Below, in pieces: positions 9,156 through 20,128 of a stretch of 30,065 nt of DNA. Every line of letters begins with the position of its first letter. Positions within the stretch are counted from its first letter, which is position 1. The notes beneath the pieces are model-generated. The model saw only the letters and a list, made by a program, of their open reading frames with translations. It made no database searches and was not told the DNA's origin. The position numbers were made by a program, and so were the translations under genes. Origin of the DNA: Mastigamoeba balamuthi (taxonomy: Eukaryota; Evosea; Mastigamoebida; Mastigamoebidae); assembly GCA_902651635.1 (NCBI GenBank), contig CACRSC010000106.1:52932-82996 (forward strand). The letters run 5' to 3'.

Positions 9156-10257
9156 TCAAAGAGTCTTGGGAGCAGAATGGGGGAGAATCTCCTCCTGCTT
9201 TGCGTGCAAGAACCTGAACAGCGTCGCCACGAGATTCCTTCCTTTGCGCCCCTCTGCACGCACAGACGAGTCAATTGTACAAACACAACGGCAAGAGGTC
9301 GCTCGCTGCGTACCTGAGAGAGAGGGAGAGGCTCCGTAGGGCAGGGGCTCCATGGTGGACAGCGACACGAGGAACACCAGAGGGCCGAGCCACACGCACG
9401 TGACAAAGAGCCCCACGACCTCGCCGTACGTGTAGTAGCTGTGGTCCAGCATAAACCTGAACCACAGGAAGTGGCTGCACACCGCCATAACTGCCAGCCG
9501 CGCGTTATCACGCAATACAGAACGCAGAGAGGAGCGAGGGAATTGAAAAAACTAAGTGCAAAAAACGAGGGAATTGAAAAAACCAAGTGCAAAAACAGCA
9601 GAACTGGGAATAAGAACCTGCAGAGGCAATGGCACGGACGCTGGTGACGTTGACGTAGGGGTAGTTGGGCAGCAGGGTGCAGTAGAGCAGGTGCGCCGCC
9701 AGCCCGAAGAGCAGCTCGAACCAGGGCAGCTCCTGCGAGAGCCCACAGAGCAGAGACAAGCAGAGCAGCCACAGCAATCAGAACCGGCAAACACGCCGCA
9801 TAAAACGCGGTGGTGGGACGGCAAGGGGGCATCCTCACACTCTCGAACAGGATCAGCAGAACGTGCACCGCGATCAGCGTCTGAGGGGTTGGCGACGTGG
9901 TCAGAACGTTGGCGTTGCGGGGGAAGGAGCGGGATTTTTGAGATAATATCTGGATATTTGGGGGTATTTTGGCGATCCAGCAGCGGGGGCTGAGCGTCGT
10001 ACGAAGATGAGGTAGCGGACACACTTCTTGGCGATCTGGGAGTACTCCTCGACCAGGTCGGCGATGTAGTACATGCCCTGCGCTGCAAGACGCGGCCGTT
10101 CAGAACCGCCAAAAACGCGTTGGGTAGACCCGACGGCAGAAAGGGCGCGAAACCGTCAGGGAGGAGAGGAGCGCCGCAGAGCCCACGCACCGAAGCAGAC
10201 CATCGAGAAGACGAACCCGATGGCGTAGGCCACCAGCGACAGCAGGAACAGCAGCAT
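9156..10257 (-). CDS. TEX261 / SVP26 (Erv26) family membrane protein
   Basis: Six exons (10257-10191, 10082-10003, 9880-9839, 9732-9636, 9490-9314, 9253-9156) join in frame to 186 residues; animal TEX261 is about 196. Family landmarks appear in order: an N-terminal helix, QGMYYIADLVEEY (compare AGLYYLAELIEEY), a second helix TLIAVHVLLILFE, a third in ELPWFELLFGLAAHLLY, the block HFLWFRF followed by YYTYGEV, then CVWLGPLVFLVSLS, and a basic tail with GRKGRNL and EEILP (compare KGKRGKRL and EAILP). In yeast, SVP26 is an ER-Golgi protein that helps package certain type II membrane proteins into COPII vesicles; I infer the same role. The start ATG is followed immediately by the first hydrophobic helix. 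The gene lies head-to-head with the DUF3883 gene 210 bp away. Confidence 0.88.
9536..9596. repeat. two-unit tandem repeat inside a TEX261-gene intron
   Basis: Two adjacent copies of a 30-31 nt unit starting GAGGGAATTGAAAAAA lie in the intron between the fourth and fifth exons of the TEX261-like gene. They differ by one substitution (CTAAG/CCAAG) and A-run length. The repeat lengthens the intron and has no obvious function. Confidence 0.9.
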
Positions 10258-10467
10258 CGCACTCGCCGAAACGCAAAAAGCGAAACAAACGCGAAAGAAA
10301 AAACCCCGCGATCTGGAAGATCTGGCAGATCTGCCCCGGAATATCTCTGACATCATCGGGAGAAAAAATCTCTCGAGATTCTGCACCACCCCAGCAGCAC
10401 AAACTGCTCGCTGACCTTCGCGCTGCCCCACAGCGGCCCCGCTGCCCATCCCAGAGCCCAGTGCGCG
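10258..10467. promoter_or_regulatory. shared divergent promoter region, TEX261-like and DUF3883 genes
   Basis: Only 210 bp separate the start codons of two genes transcribed away from each other, so both promoters, and at least part of both 5' untranslated regions, must lie here. The segment is less GC-rich than the flanking genes and contains three GATCTG(G/C) words (about 10311-10332) and a TCTCGAGA palindrome near 10370. None of these can be assigned to a known factor. Confidence 0.5.
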
Positions 10468-12453
10468 ATGTTCGGAGAGCCCGGATGGCCAGCGGACGGC
10501 GAGGCCAGCGCCCCGCCGCCCCGCAAGCGCGCGTCGCCCAGCGCCAAGTGCTCCGCGTCGGCGCAGCCCAGCGGCCCGTGCGCGCCGCCCCCGGAGGCCG
10601 CGCCGGCGCCGCCCGCACCCCCGGCGTGCCCCCAGCGGGAACCGAAACACTGCGCGGCGTGTGCGGAGTTTGTGTCGCTGTGCCACGCGCTGCACGGCGA
10701 CGCCCCCGCCCCGGCCTTCTGGGCGGCGCTCAGCGGCACGGGGCCCGTCGCGCGGGCCTTCGGCGTCCTGGCGCAGGTCGCGGCGATGGGGGCGGCGCCC
10801 GAGGGCCGCGTGGCGTGCGCCCCGGGCGACGCAGCGATGGCGGCCGCGCTGTGCAGGGCCGTGGGCCTCGCGACCGACCCGCACGAGGACAGCGCGACGT
10901 CCGTCGTTGCCCGAGCGTCCGCGGCCCACTCGGCCCTCGCCCCCGAGGCCGCGGAGGCCGCCCTGGCGCTGGCGCCCGAGGCTGCCGTTGGGCGCCCGAG
11001 CGCCGCGTTGCGACTCGAGACGGCCGTCGAGCAGCGCGACGCCGCCGGCGCCTCCGCGGCCCTCGCGGCCCTCGCGCCCTCCGAGGGCTCCGCGCGCGCG
11101 CTGGCGGGCCGCAGGGTCTTCCCGACGTCCGACGGCCGCTGGTGCGACGCCCGCGAGGCCCTCGTCCCCGACGACGCGGAGGTCGTCGCGATGTTCCCCG
11201 CCGACGCGGAGACAAAATACCTCTTCTCGCACCCGTGCGGCCCCCCACCGCGCAGACACGTCACGGCACGTCACTGGCGCACCCCTGACGAGCTGCTGCA
11301 GGGACCCGGGGACGCGGGACGCCGCGTGGGAGCTCGCCAGGCGCTGCGGGGCGCGCGAGGCGAGCGAGGCGGTCGCGTGGGCCGTCGCGGGCGCGTCGCC
11401 GCTCGCGAGCGACTCGACGCTCGCGCTGTTCGTGCGGGCGCACGCGCGCGACATCCAGCGACACTGCAGGGCGCACTGCCCGGCGTACGCGGCGCTGCCG
11501 GACCTCAGGCGGGCCGCGCGGATGCGGAACATCGAGTTCGCGCGCGCAGAGCACCTCATGGCCGCCGCGGAGCTCAGCGGGCGCCGCTCGGAGCCCCGCA
11601 GGCGCGCCGCCGTGCTCACCGCGTCGAAGCTCGTCTACGAGGCGTCGCCCGCGTGCCCCGCGTACAGCGTCGAGGTGTTCCGCGAGCTCTCGCGCGTGTT
11701 CTGCGGCGGCTGCGCGAGCTGGAGGCTGACGCACCTGCTCGCGCTGCTGGCCGCGGGCGCCACGGCCGGCGCCGAGTTCCAGACGCTCCTGGGCCCCGAG
11801 CTGCCGCCGGGCGAGCCCCTGTGGGACGTGGCGATCAGCGCGGGCGCATCCGTGCCCGTCAACGTGCTGGCGACGGTCCCCGTGAGGCTCGGGGCGTCGC
11901 TGGGGCTGAGGCCCGGGGTCCTGGCGCCGCTCTGGGAGGTCACGCTGTCGTCGGTCCGCGGGCCCGTGCGCATCCAGGGCCCCAAGCGGCCCGACGGCGG
12001 GGCCAACGCCAGGAACCTCGAGACGGGGCTGCTGGGCGAGCAGATCGCGTACAAGTGGCTCAGGGAGCAGCACGGCGCCCCCGGCACGCGCGTCGTGTGG
12101 ACCAACGAGCGCACGGACAGCGGGCTGCCCTACGACGCCTTCGTGACGCTGCCCAACGGCGAAACGCACTACTACGAGGTCAAGTCCACCGACGTGCGTT
12201 ACCCCCGAGTCACTGCTGCACCGCTGAAGCCCGCTGGGGGTGTCCGTGGGGGTTGGCGCCTGTGCAGCACGCGAGCAAGATGAGCTTCGAGATCACCTGG
12301 ACGGAGCTGCAGTTCGCGCTCGACAAGGAGGACAAGTACCACATCCTGCGCGTGATGCAGGTGCGCCAGCCCTCGGTGAGCATCGCGAAGCTGGGCAACC
12401 CGTGGCAGGTCCTCAAGGACCACGCGGCTTCGCTAGTCATGACCCCCCTGTAG
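10468..12453 (+). CDS. NO VEIN-like protein with C-terminal DUF3883 (PD-(D/E)XK fold) domain
   Basis: Three exons, 10468-11234, 11302-12193 and 12268-12453, join in frame to 614 residues. The N-terminal 60 residues are Pro/Ala-rich. A segment near residues 212-255 (FPTSDGRW, then ...ETKYLF) resembles the linker that follows GHKL-type ATPase modules in sacsin and NO VEIN proteins, although no GHKL module is present. The C-terminal 100 residues match DUF3883: GLLGEQIAYKWL, VVWTNERTDSGLPYD, YYEVKSTD, FEITWTELQFAL, YHILRV. Asp534, Glu548 and Lys550 form the D...ExK triad expected of the PD-(D/E)XK nuclease fold. Plant NO VEIN is several times longer (about 2,700 residues) and works in vascular patterning; the biochemical role of DUF3883 is unclear. 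Upstream exons could have been missed. The second intron splits DUF3883 right after KSTD. Confidence 0.8.
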   Translation: MFGEPGWPADGEASAPPPRKRASPSAKCSASAQPSGPCAPPPEAAPAPPAPPACPQREPKHCAACAEFVSLCHALHGDAPAPAFWAALSGTGPVARAFGVLAQVAAMGAAPEGRVACAPGDAAMAAALCRAVGLATDPHEDSATSVVARASAAHSALAPEAAEAALALAPEAAVGRPSAALRLETAVEQRDAAGASAALAALAPSEGSARALAGRRVFPTSDGRWCDAREALVPDDAEVVAMFPADAETKYLFSHPCGPPPRRHVTARHWRTPDELLQGPGDAGRRVGARQALRGARGERGGRVGRRGRVAARERLDARAVRAGARARHPATLQGALPGVRGAAGPQAGRADAEHRVRARRAPHGRRGAQRAPLGAPQARRRAHRVEARLRGVARVPRVQRRGVPRALARVLRRLRELEADAPARAAGRGRHGRRRVPDAPGPRAAAGRAPVGRGDQRGRIRARQRAGDGPREARGVAGAEARGPGAALGGHAVVGPRARAHPGPQAARRRGQRQEPRDGAAGRADRVQVAQGAARRPRHARRVDQRAHGQRAALRRLRDAAQRRNALLRGQVHRRALPPSHCCTAEARWGCPWGLAPVQHASKMSFEITWTELQFALDKEDKYHILRVMQVRQPSVSIAKLGNPWQVLKDHAASLVMTPL

Positions 12454-12870
12454 AGTACAGTAAGGGGGCCCAAAAGAGGACATGGCCGTTACTCCACTCT
12501 TGACCGAAAAACAACATTCTCTCGGCCTGTCTCTCGTTTCCAGCGGGGCCTCTGGCAAGCCGGGGTGCGAGGCAGGGCCGGAACTGCGCCGGGGTGCTCT
12601 GTGCGAGCGTCGGAAGCTCGCAGTGCGGTCGCGGGTGCACCGGACGGTGCAGGAAAACACAGGCTGGAAAACTCGAGAAAACAGCGTCATTTTTCGGCAT
12701 CCGGACCCAATCGAGCGGCAGTGACGCAGCTTTCACAGTCTGTTTCGTGCACGTTTCCTGCACCTGGTCTCGCGGTTGTGCAGGGGGCCGACGGGGTTTA
12801 TATTCTGTTGAAAACCTTATTTTCTAATTCAACAGACAAGCAAACAGACCTTCTGCTTGAGCGCAGGCGA
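12454..12870. other. intergenic region upstream of glucanase copy A
   Basis: 417 bp between the DUF3883 stop and the first glucanase start. It holds a TTTATATT word at about 12797, 75 bp before the ATG, which could be a TATA element. I could not find the upstream block shared by copies B-F here. Open frames through it are short and compositional. Confidence 0.5.
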
Positions 12871-14503
12871 ATGAAGGCCCAGCTTCTCTGTGTCGTCGCG
12901 GCCATTGCCGCCGTGGCGAGCGGCCGCTACGTGCTGTCCGAGACGTGGAAGGGTCCCTCGTTCTGGGACCACTTCGAGTGCGCCCCCGCTCGGCTCCTCA
13001 GCGCCCCTTCTGTGCCCTCAGTGCGCTCTTTGCTGACTCTGCGGGCTGCGCAGCTTCGCCAACGCCCCGGACCCGACGCACGGCTACGTGTACTACACGA
13101 CGCGCCAGGAGGCGACCAACTGGGGGCTGATCAGCAACAACGGGGACCGCTCGATCATCAAGTCCGACAGCTGGTCGGTCGCCAAGGGCAGCGGCCGCGG
13201 GTCCGTGCGCATCGAGTCCAAGAGCGTCTACAACACGGGCCTCTTCGTCCTCGACCTCAACCACATGCCCACCGGCTGCGCCACGTGGCCCGCCTTCTGG
13301 ATGGTGCGGCGGCACGCCCCCTCGCGCACTCCGCACCTCACCTGCCGTTTTTGGGACGGGTTACACTGCCAGTCGGGAACTCAATCATAATTGCTGCCCC
13401 TTTGTTTTTTCACACTCTAACCGACTCGCCCCCTCCCATCGTGCGATGCGCAGTTCGGACCCAACTGGCCCAACAGCGGCGAGATCGACATCATCGAGAA
13501 CGTGCACAAGTCGACGGCGAACATGGTGACGCTGCACACCAAGCAGGGCTGCGACCAGGCCGGCCAGCCCACCAGCGCCTTCCAGGGCCACTGGTCGACG
13601 GCGACGCCCCAGCACGCCATCGCCGACAACTGCTGGGTCGGGGCGCCGGACCAGTACGGCAACCAGGGCTGCAGCATCGTCGTCCCCGACAACACGTACG
13701 GCGCGGCCCTCAACAGGCGCGGCGGCGGCGTGTGGGCGATGCAGTGGACCAACGAGCAGATCGCCGTGTGGTACTGGCCGCACGGCCACGTCCCCGGGGA
13801 CCTCAACGCCAACAACCCCAACCCCGCCGCGTGGGGCAAGCCCTTCGCCAAGTTCACGCTGGGGTCCAACTGCCCCAGCAGCTTCTTCCAGAACCTCAAG
13901 ATCGTCATCAACCTGACCTTCTGCGGCGACTGGGCCGGCGACACGTTCGCGCAGCAGTGCCCCGCCGAGATGGCGCGCTGGCACTCGTGCAGCGAGTTCG
14001 TCAAGAACGACCCCGCGGCGTTCAGGGAGGCCTACTGGGACATCAACAACATCAGGATCTTCAGGGCCGACGGCACGCCGACGCCCCCGGGCCCGGGCCC
14101 GAGGCCGCAGCCCGGCAGGCTCGAGGGCCGCGTGAGCCTCAAGTCGTTCTTCAACACGTACGTCAGCGCGCAGGACAACGGGCAGGTGGCCGTCGACAGG
14201 ACCGTCGTCCAGGACTGGGAGATCTTCACCGTCGAGAAGAGCCCCGTCGTCGCGGGCGCCGTCGTGTTCCGCAGCTTCCACGGCAAGTACCTCAGCGCCA
14301 ACCCCGACACGCACGCGGTGGTGTGCGACCGCCCGCGGCCCGACGCGTGGGAGTCGTTCTACCCCGAGTACAAGGGCAACAACCACTGGCTCTTCAAGGC
14401 CACCAACGGCAGGTACCTCCAGACCGTCGACAACCCGCGCATCCTCGCAGCCTCCAACGCGGTCCCCGGCGGCTGGGAGACCTTCACCGTCGAGCGCCGC
14501 TGA
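12871..14503 (+). CDS. GH16 beta-glucanase with one fascin-like trefoil (copy A)
   Basis: Exons 12871-12977, 13054-13303 and 13454-14503 give 468 residues. A signal peptide (cut likely after VASG) precedes RYVLSE. The GH16 domain (about 20-335) has the jelly-roll motif ATWPAFWM and the active site EIDIIE with Glu129 as nucleophile, Asp131, and Glu134 as acid/base. A Pro/Gly linker (PPGPGPRPQPG) leads to one fascin-type beta-trefoil (344-468) with the repeats GRVSLKSFFNTYVSAQ and GKYLSANPD. The enzyme should be secreted and hydrolyse or remodel beta-1,3- or mixed-linkage glucan; the trefoil probably binds carbohydrate, by inference. This is the most diverged copy: Phe120 replaces the Cys found at the exon 3 start of all other copies. 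It is first in the array and lacks the upstream block of B-F. Confidence 0.9.
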
Positions 14504-15359
14504 GGAGCAGGTGCCGGCCCCGCAGGGGAGCCCGTGCAGCGACTCGGTCCGCTCACCAGCAGCCAAGTCTGACAACAACAGAGCTCAGTTGACACCACCA
14601 CCGCTCTCCGAAGGGGACAGGCTGGCAGGGCTCTCGGCTGTCCCCAGGGCAGTGCGGGCGAGGGGGGCAAGGCTGGGCTGGAAGATGCAGTGGGGGGCAC
14701 GTTGCACGGCGATCAGCGGTTAGTATGGAAGCATGGAAGCGCTGCGGGGAGCAGAGAGAAGGAAAAGTGCATCTTCCTGCTGTCGCCCAGCGTTCTCTCC
14801 CACGTCACCAGCCGTCTGCGACACGTGGCCGCAGTTGAGAAGTGGCCGGGAGTGCCCAGCAGGTAAGTCACCCTGGGGGGCAGTGCTGGGCTTGCTGCCG
14901 TCGGGACTACACTCTGTGGGGGGGTTTTTGTGAGTGCCTCCGGGAAGAGCACCAGCCACAGGCGGTCCCTGCAGAACTCCGTCTCTCATCCGCAGGCGTG
15001 CAGGACCCGGGGGCAAGGGAAATAGCACGGCCACGTGGTGCAGTGCAATCCTCCGTTCAGCCCCCGGAATAACGAATTACGCCCACCACTGCGGAGCTCT
15101 CGGGGGCGAAGTCGACGCGGCCGCGACACAACAGAGGACCACAAGAGAGACAGCAGCGCAGTCTCCGCGAGGTCGGGAGAGACGCACGAGGCCAGAGAGA
15201 GGGTGCGGCGCCCAAGATGTACGAGATCCGGCCGATGACTCGGCTGGTGCATTTTTCCTTCAACGAAAAACGCCCCCCAAAACCGTTGTTCCCCACCTTC
15301 ATTTTCTACCAGTCCACCTGCAATACCACACACTCAACAGCACAGCCCCCCTCCCGCGA
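14504..15359. other. intergenic region A-B
   Basis: 856 bp with no supported gene. A textbook donor-like GTAAGT occurs near 14862, but no exon can be paired with it. The right part contains the shared upstream block of copy B (15223-15251), listed separately. Open frames are unrelated to any family I can recognise. Confidence 0.5.
15223..15251 (+). promoter_or_regulatory. shared upstream block, copy B
   Basis: GATCCGGCCGATGACTCGG followed by CTGGTGCA, starting 137 bp upstream of the B start codon. It is the B version of the GATCC(C)AACCGATGATTC block found at nearly the same distance before C, D, E and F, while the rest of the intergenic DNA is not alignable. Confidence 0.5.
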
Positions 15360-17361
15360 ATGAGGACATCTGCCCTGTGCTTGCTGGTGCTCTCCGCTGC
15401 TGCTGCAGCGAGCGCACGCTACGTGCTCTCGGAGACGTGGAAGGGCTCCGGCTTCTGGGACAACTTCAAGTGCGACGCCCTTCAGTTTTTCAGATCACTG
15501 GCTCACACGCTGGCACGCCCGCAGCTTCGCCAACGCTCCGGACCCGACGCACGGCTACGTGTACTACACGAGCCGAGACGAGGCAGCCGCGTGGCAGCTC
15601 ATCAGCAACGACGGGGACCGCTCGATCATCAGGGCCGACACGTCGAGCATCTCGTCGGGCAGAGGACGCGCGTCGGTGCGCATCGAGTCCAAGAAGACGT
15701 TCACGACGGGGCTGTTCGTGCTGGACATGAACCACATGCCCACGGGGTGCGGCACGTGGCCCGCCTACTGGACGGTGCGCAACTGCCGTTGCCCCATTGC
15801 GCCTCATTTTCAGCCGTGACGCCACTATTCAAAAACCCCTCCATTCCTGGCCTTCGCATTTCGCTTTCTGGAAGAGCTGCTCTCATACCGGCAGCACTAC
15901 CCCTCACCCCCTCAACCACGCGCGTATACCAGCGTCTCACACACACTCAACTCTGTTCTCTGCGCTGCACAGTGCGGACCCAAGTGGCCTGAGGGCGGAG
16001 AGATCGACATCATCGAGAACGTGCACAGGGCGACCACGAACCTCCTGACGCTGCACACCAAGGAGGGCTGCGACCAGTCCTCGGAGCCCACGACCGCCTT
16101 CACGGGCTCGTGGTCGACCAAGAACTGCTGGATCAACGCGCCCGGCCAGGGGAACAACCAGGGCTGCGGCATCGTGAACCCCCCCAACACGTACGGCTCG
16201 GCCCTGAACCAGCGCGGCGGTGGCGTGTGGGCGACGCTGTGGACCAACGAGCAGATCGCTGTGTGGTACTGGCAGCACGACCAGGTCCCCGGAGACCTCT
16301 CGTCGAGCACGCCCAACCCCTACGCGTGGGGGAACCCCGTCGCCAAGTTCACGCTGGGGTCCAACTGCCCCAGCAACTTCTTCCACGACCACCGCATCAT
16401 CATCAACCTCACCTTCTGCGGAGACTGGGCCGGCGCCGTGTTCGCCTCGCAGTGCCCCGCGGAGAACGCTCGGTGGGGGTCGTGCAACGAGTACGTCAAG
16501 AACAACCCCGGCGCCTTCAGGGACGCGTACTGGGACATCAACAACATCAGGATCTTCTACGACGACGGGCGCGCAGACACCTCTTCGCTGCAGGGCCACG
16601 TGAGCCTCAAGTCGGCCTTCGGCACGTTCGCCAGCGCGCAGGACAACGGCAAGATTCAGGTCGACAGGAGCTCTGTGCAGGCCTGGGAGGCGTTCGACAT
16701 CGTCCCCAGCCCCGTCAGGACAGGGGCCGTGGCGATCAGGTGCGCGCAGGGCAAGTACGTCAGCGCCAACCGCGACTCGCACGAGGTCACGTGCGACCGC
16801 GACAGGGCCGACGACTGGGAGTCGTTCTACCCCGAGCCCAGGGGCAACAACCAGTGGGTCTTCAGGGCCACCAGCGGCGTCTACCTCGAGGCCCTCGACA
16901 ACCCCCGCGTGATGGCCGCCTACAACACCGTGGCCCAGGGCTGGGAGACCTTCACCGTGGGCTTCATCGAGTCGGAGCTCCAGGGCCGCGTGAGCCTCAA
17001 GACGGCCTTTGGCACGTTCGTCAGCGCGCAGGACGACGGAAAGATCGTGGCAGACAGGAGCTCCGTGCAGGCGTGGGAGGTGTTCACCATCGAGAACAGC
17101 CCCGCGAGGCCCAGCGCCATCGCGTTCAAGAGCGCGCACGGCAAGTACATCAGCGCCAACCCCGACAACCACCAGGTGACGTGCGACCGCGACAGCGCCA
17201 GCGACTGGGAGTCGTTCTTCCCGGAGTCGAGGGGCAACAACCAGTGGGTGTTCCGGGCGACCAACGGCAAGTACCTGCAGACGCTCGACAACCCCCGCGT
17301 GATGGCCGCCTACAACTCGGTCCCGCAGGGCTGGGAGACCTTCACCATCCAGCACTACTGA
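15360..17361 (+). CDS. GH16 beta-glucanase with two fascin-like trefoils (copy B)
   Basis: Exons 15360-15469, 15525-15774 and 15973-17361 join (intron 1 phase 2, intron 2 phase 0) to 582 residues. The signal peptide ends near AAASA, before RYVLSE. The catalytic motif EIDIIE lies at 130-135, following CGTWPAYWTCGPKWP. After the GH16 domain come two complete beta-trefoils in tandem, one starting LQGHVSLKSAFGTF and one starting LQGRVSLKTAFGTF, each with YVSAN/YISAN and WETFT landmarks. Doubling the trefoil could raise avidity for an insoluble glucan. The C-terminal half is almost identical at the nucleotide level to the same part of copy C, and the first 75 nt of intron 2 are also nearly shared with C, so B and C are recent duplicates or are homogenised by conversion. 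Confidence 0.92.
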
Positions 17362-18057
17362 GTGGGTCGAGTCACGTTCCAGGCATTTTCCTCGGCGCCA
17401 CAGCACAGCCGATAGAAACAAATGAAAATATGGTTACGAATGAACCTTCAGTCTCGCCGGTGTTTTGTCGTGGAAAACAGATGCGGATGCCGCTCTTTGT
17501 TCTGCATCACGGCACCTGTTCTATCCTTTCCTGGGTTGGATTCGCGTGGACTGTGCGAGCTGCTGATCTGATGCTCTGGAGGCTGTGCGGTACGCCCAGC
17601 AGATGTGAGCACCCAAAACCGCGGGCTCGAGTGCGACTGCGTTTCGGATCTTCAGCGTCGTGCCGATATCGCGCCGTTGCCGCACGACACCCCCGCCGGT
17701 GGGCTGAGTCATCCAGACCCTGATGGCGTTGTCAGAGGCCTGGTAAAAGCACAGCCACGTGGCTATCCCCCCGAAGTCGAGAAACGGGGAATGGGCCACA
17801 CGAGCAGCTCCTGAGCGCTCTTCTGATCGTCTCAGGGCACGCCACTGGCTGGAGGGCACCACACAGGAGCCATGGGGGATGCGGAGTGTGAGCGGCAGAG
17901 TTGGTGCAGAAGATCCAACCGACGACTCCGCGGGTGCACAACTGTACATTTCCACGCGTCCTGCTTGCGTCATGCCGAAATCACTCGCTCGACCCCCCCG
18001 AGTTTCGATATCACAACAAGCATCACACAGGACTGAGGCACACCTCCCGACTCGCGG
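17362..18057. other. intergenic region B-C
   Basis: 696 bp with no supported gene. Contains the shared upstream block before copy C (17911-17939). The rest shows no similarity that I can see to the other intergenic regions of the array. Confidence 0.5.
17911..17939 (+). promoter_or_regulatory. shared upstream block, copy C
   Basis: AGATCCAACCGACGACTCCG followed by CGGGTGCAC, starting 147 bp before the C start codon. Same block as upstream of B, D, E and F. Confidence 0.5.
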
Positions 18058-20128
18058 ATGAGGGCCACCACTCTGAGCCTCCTTGTGCTGTCCGCTGCTG
18101 CTCTCACGAGTGCGCGCTACGTGCTCTCGGAGACGTGGAAGGGCTCCTCCTTCTGGGACAACTTCAAGTACGTTAACAACCATACCGCTATGCTCCTCCT
18201 GCGATGCGCTTTAGCTCACAGCGCATCCGCGCAGCTTCAATAACTACCCGGGAGGCGACCCGACGCACGGCTACGTGTACTACACCACCCGCGACGAGGC
18301 CACCTCGTGGAACCTGGTCGGCAACGACGGGGACCGCTCGATCATCAGGGCCGACACTTCGAGCATCTCGTCGGGCAGAGGGCGCGCTGCGGTGCGCCTC
18401 GAGTCCAAGAAGACGTTCACGACGGGGCTGTTCGTGCTGGACATGAACCACATGCCCGCTGGGTGCGGCACGTGGCCCGCCTACTGGACGGTGCGCAACT
18501 GCCGTTGCCCCATTGCGCCTCAGTTTCAGTCGTGACGCTACTATTCACAAACCCCTCCATTCCGAGGGCACCGGTGAGTTGAGAAATCGACGCGTCTGCA
18601 CCGTGGTGCAGCGCCGTTGTTTCGAACTGCAGGCCTGTGCTTGGTGGCCACCTCGGCGTCTGAACTGGGGGGCGACACCTCGCCGATTTCTCTCGCTCAC
18701 GGGGAGGGGAATGTGCAGTGCGGGCCCAAGTGGCCCAACGCAGGCGAGATCGACATCATCGAGGGCGTCAACAGGGGGACCGACAACATGGTGACGCTGC
18801 ACACCAAGCAGGGCTGCGACCAGGCCGGCCAGCCCACCAGCGCCTTCCAGGGCCACTGGTCGTGGGGCCCCGGCGGCCATCCGACGGACAACTGCTGGAA
18901 CAAGGCGCCCGGGCAGAGCGACAACCAGGGCTGCGGCATCGTCAACCCCCCCAACACGTACGGCGCTGCCCTGAACCAGCGCGGCGGCGGCGTGTGGGCG
19001 ACGCTGTGGACCAACGAGCAGATCGCTGTGTGGTACTGGCAGCACGACCAGGTCCCCAGCGACCTCTCGTCCAACAGCCCCAACCCCTCTGGGTGGGGCA
19101 AGCCCTTCGCCAAGTTCACCCTGGGGTCCAACTGCCCCAGCAGCTTCTTCCACGACCACAGCATCATCATCAACCTCACCTTCTGCGGCGACTGGGCTGG
19201 CGCCGTGTTCGCCTCGCAGTGCCCCGCGGAGAACGCTCGGTGGGGGTCGTGCAACGAGTACGTCAAGAACAACCCCGGCGCCTTCAGGGACGCGTACTGG
19301 GACATCAACAACATCAGGATCTTCTACGATGACGGGCGCGCAGACACCTCGTCGCTGCAGGGCCACGTGAGCCTCAAGTCGGCCTTCGGCACATTCGCCA
19401 GCGCGCAGGACAACGGCAAGATCCAGGTCGACAGGAGCTCTGTACAGGCCTGGGAGGCGTTCGATATCCTGCTCAGCCCCGCCAGGACGGGGGCCGTGGC
19501 GATCAGGTGCGCGCAGGGCAAGTACGTCAGCGCCAACCCCGACACGCACGAGGTCACGTGCGACCGCGACAGCGCCAGCGACTGGGAGTCGTTCTACCCC
19601 GAGCCCAGGGGCAACAACCAGTGGGTCTTCAGGGCCACCAACGGCGTCTACCTCGAGGCCCTCGACAACCCCCGCGTGATGGCCGCCTACAACACCGTGG
19701 CCCAGGGCTGGGAGACCTTCACCGTGGGCTTCATCGAGTCGGAGCTCCAGGGCCGCGTGAGCCTCAAGACGGCCTTTGGCACGTTCGTCAGCGCGCAGGA
19801 CGACGGAAAGATCGTGGCAGACAGGAGCTCCGTGCAGGCGTGGGAGGTGTTCACCATCGAGGACAGCCCCGCGAGGCCCAGCGCCATCGCGTTCAAGAGC
19901 GCGCACGGCAAGTACCTGAGCGCCAACCCCGACACGCACGAGGTCACGTGCGACCGCGACAGGGTCCAGGACTGGGAGTCGTTCTTCCCAGAGCCTCGAG
20001 GCAACAACCAGTGGGTGTTCCGGGCGACCAACGGCAAGTACCTGCAGACGCTCGACAACCCCCGCGTGATGGCCGCCTACAACTCGGTCCCGCAGGGCTG
20101 GGAGACCTTCACCATCCAGCACCTCTGA
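18058..20128 (+). CDS. GH16 beta-glucanase with two fascin-like trefoils (copy C)
   Basis: Exons 18058-18167, 18235-18490 and 18719-20128 give 591 residues. Compared with A and B, exon 2 is two codons longer (FNNYPGGDPTHG). The active site EIDIIE is at 132-137. Two trefoils follow, as in B, and end with TIQHL. Intron 1 begins GTACGT instead of the usual GTGCG. Intron 2 (228 nt) is the longest in the family and begins with the conserved 13-mer GTGCGCAACTGCC. The GH16 core is nearly identical in sequence to D and E, while the trefoils match B, so C looks like a mosaic of the two groups. Confidence 0.92.

Noticed and set aside
15937-17421. 494-residue minus-strand open frame (and similar ones at 18545-20287, 21270-22523 and 13385-14578)
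   Set aside because: These lie antisense to the glucanase exons, repeat because the genes repeat, and show no domain; they are compositional shadows.
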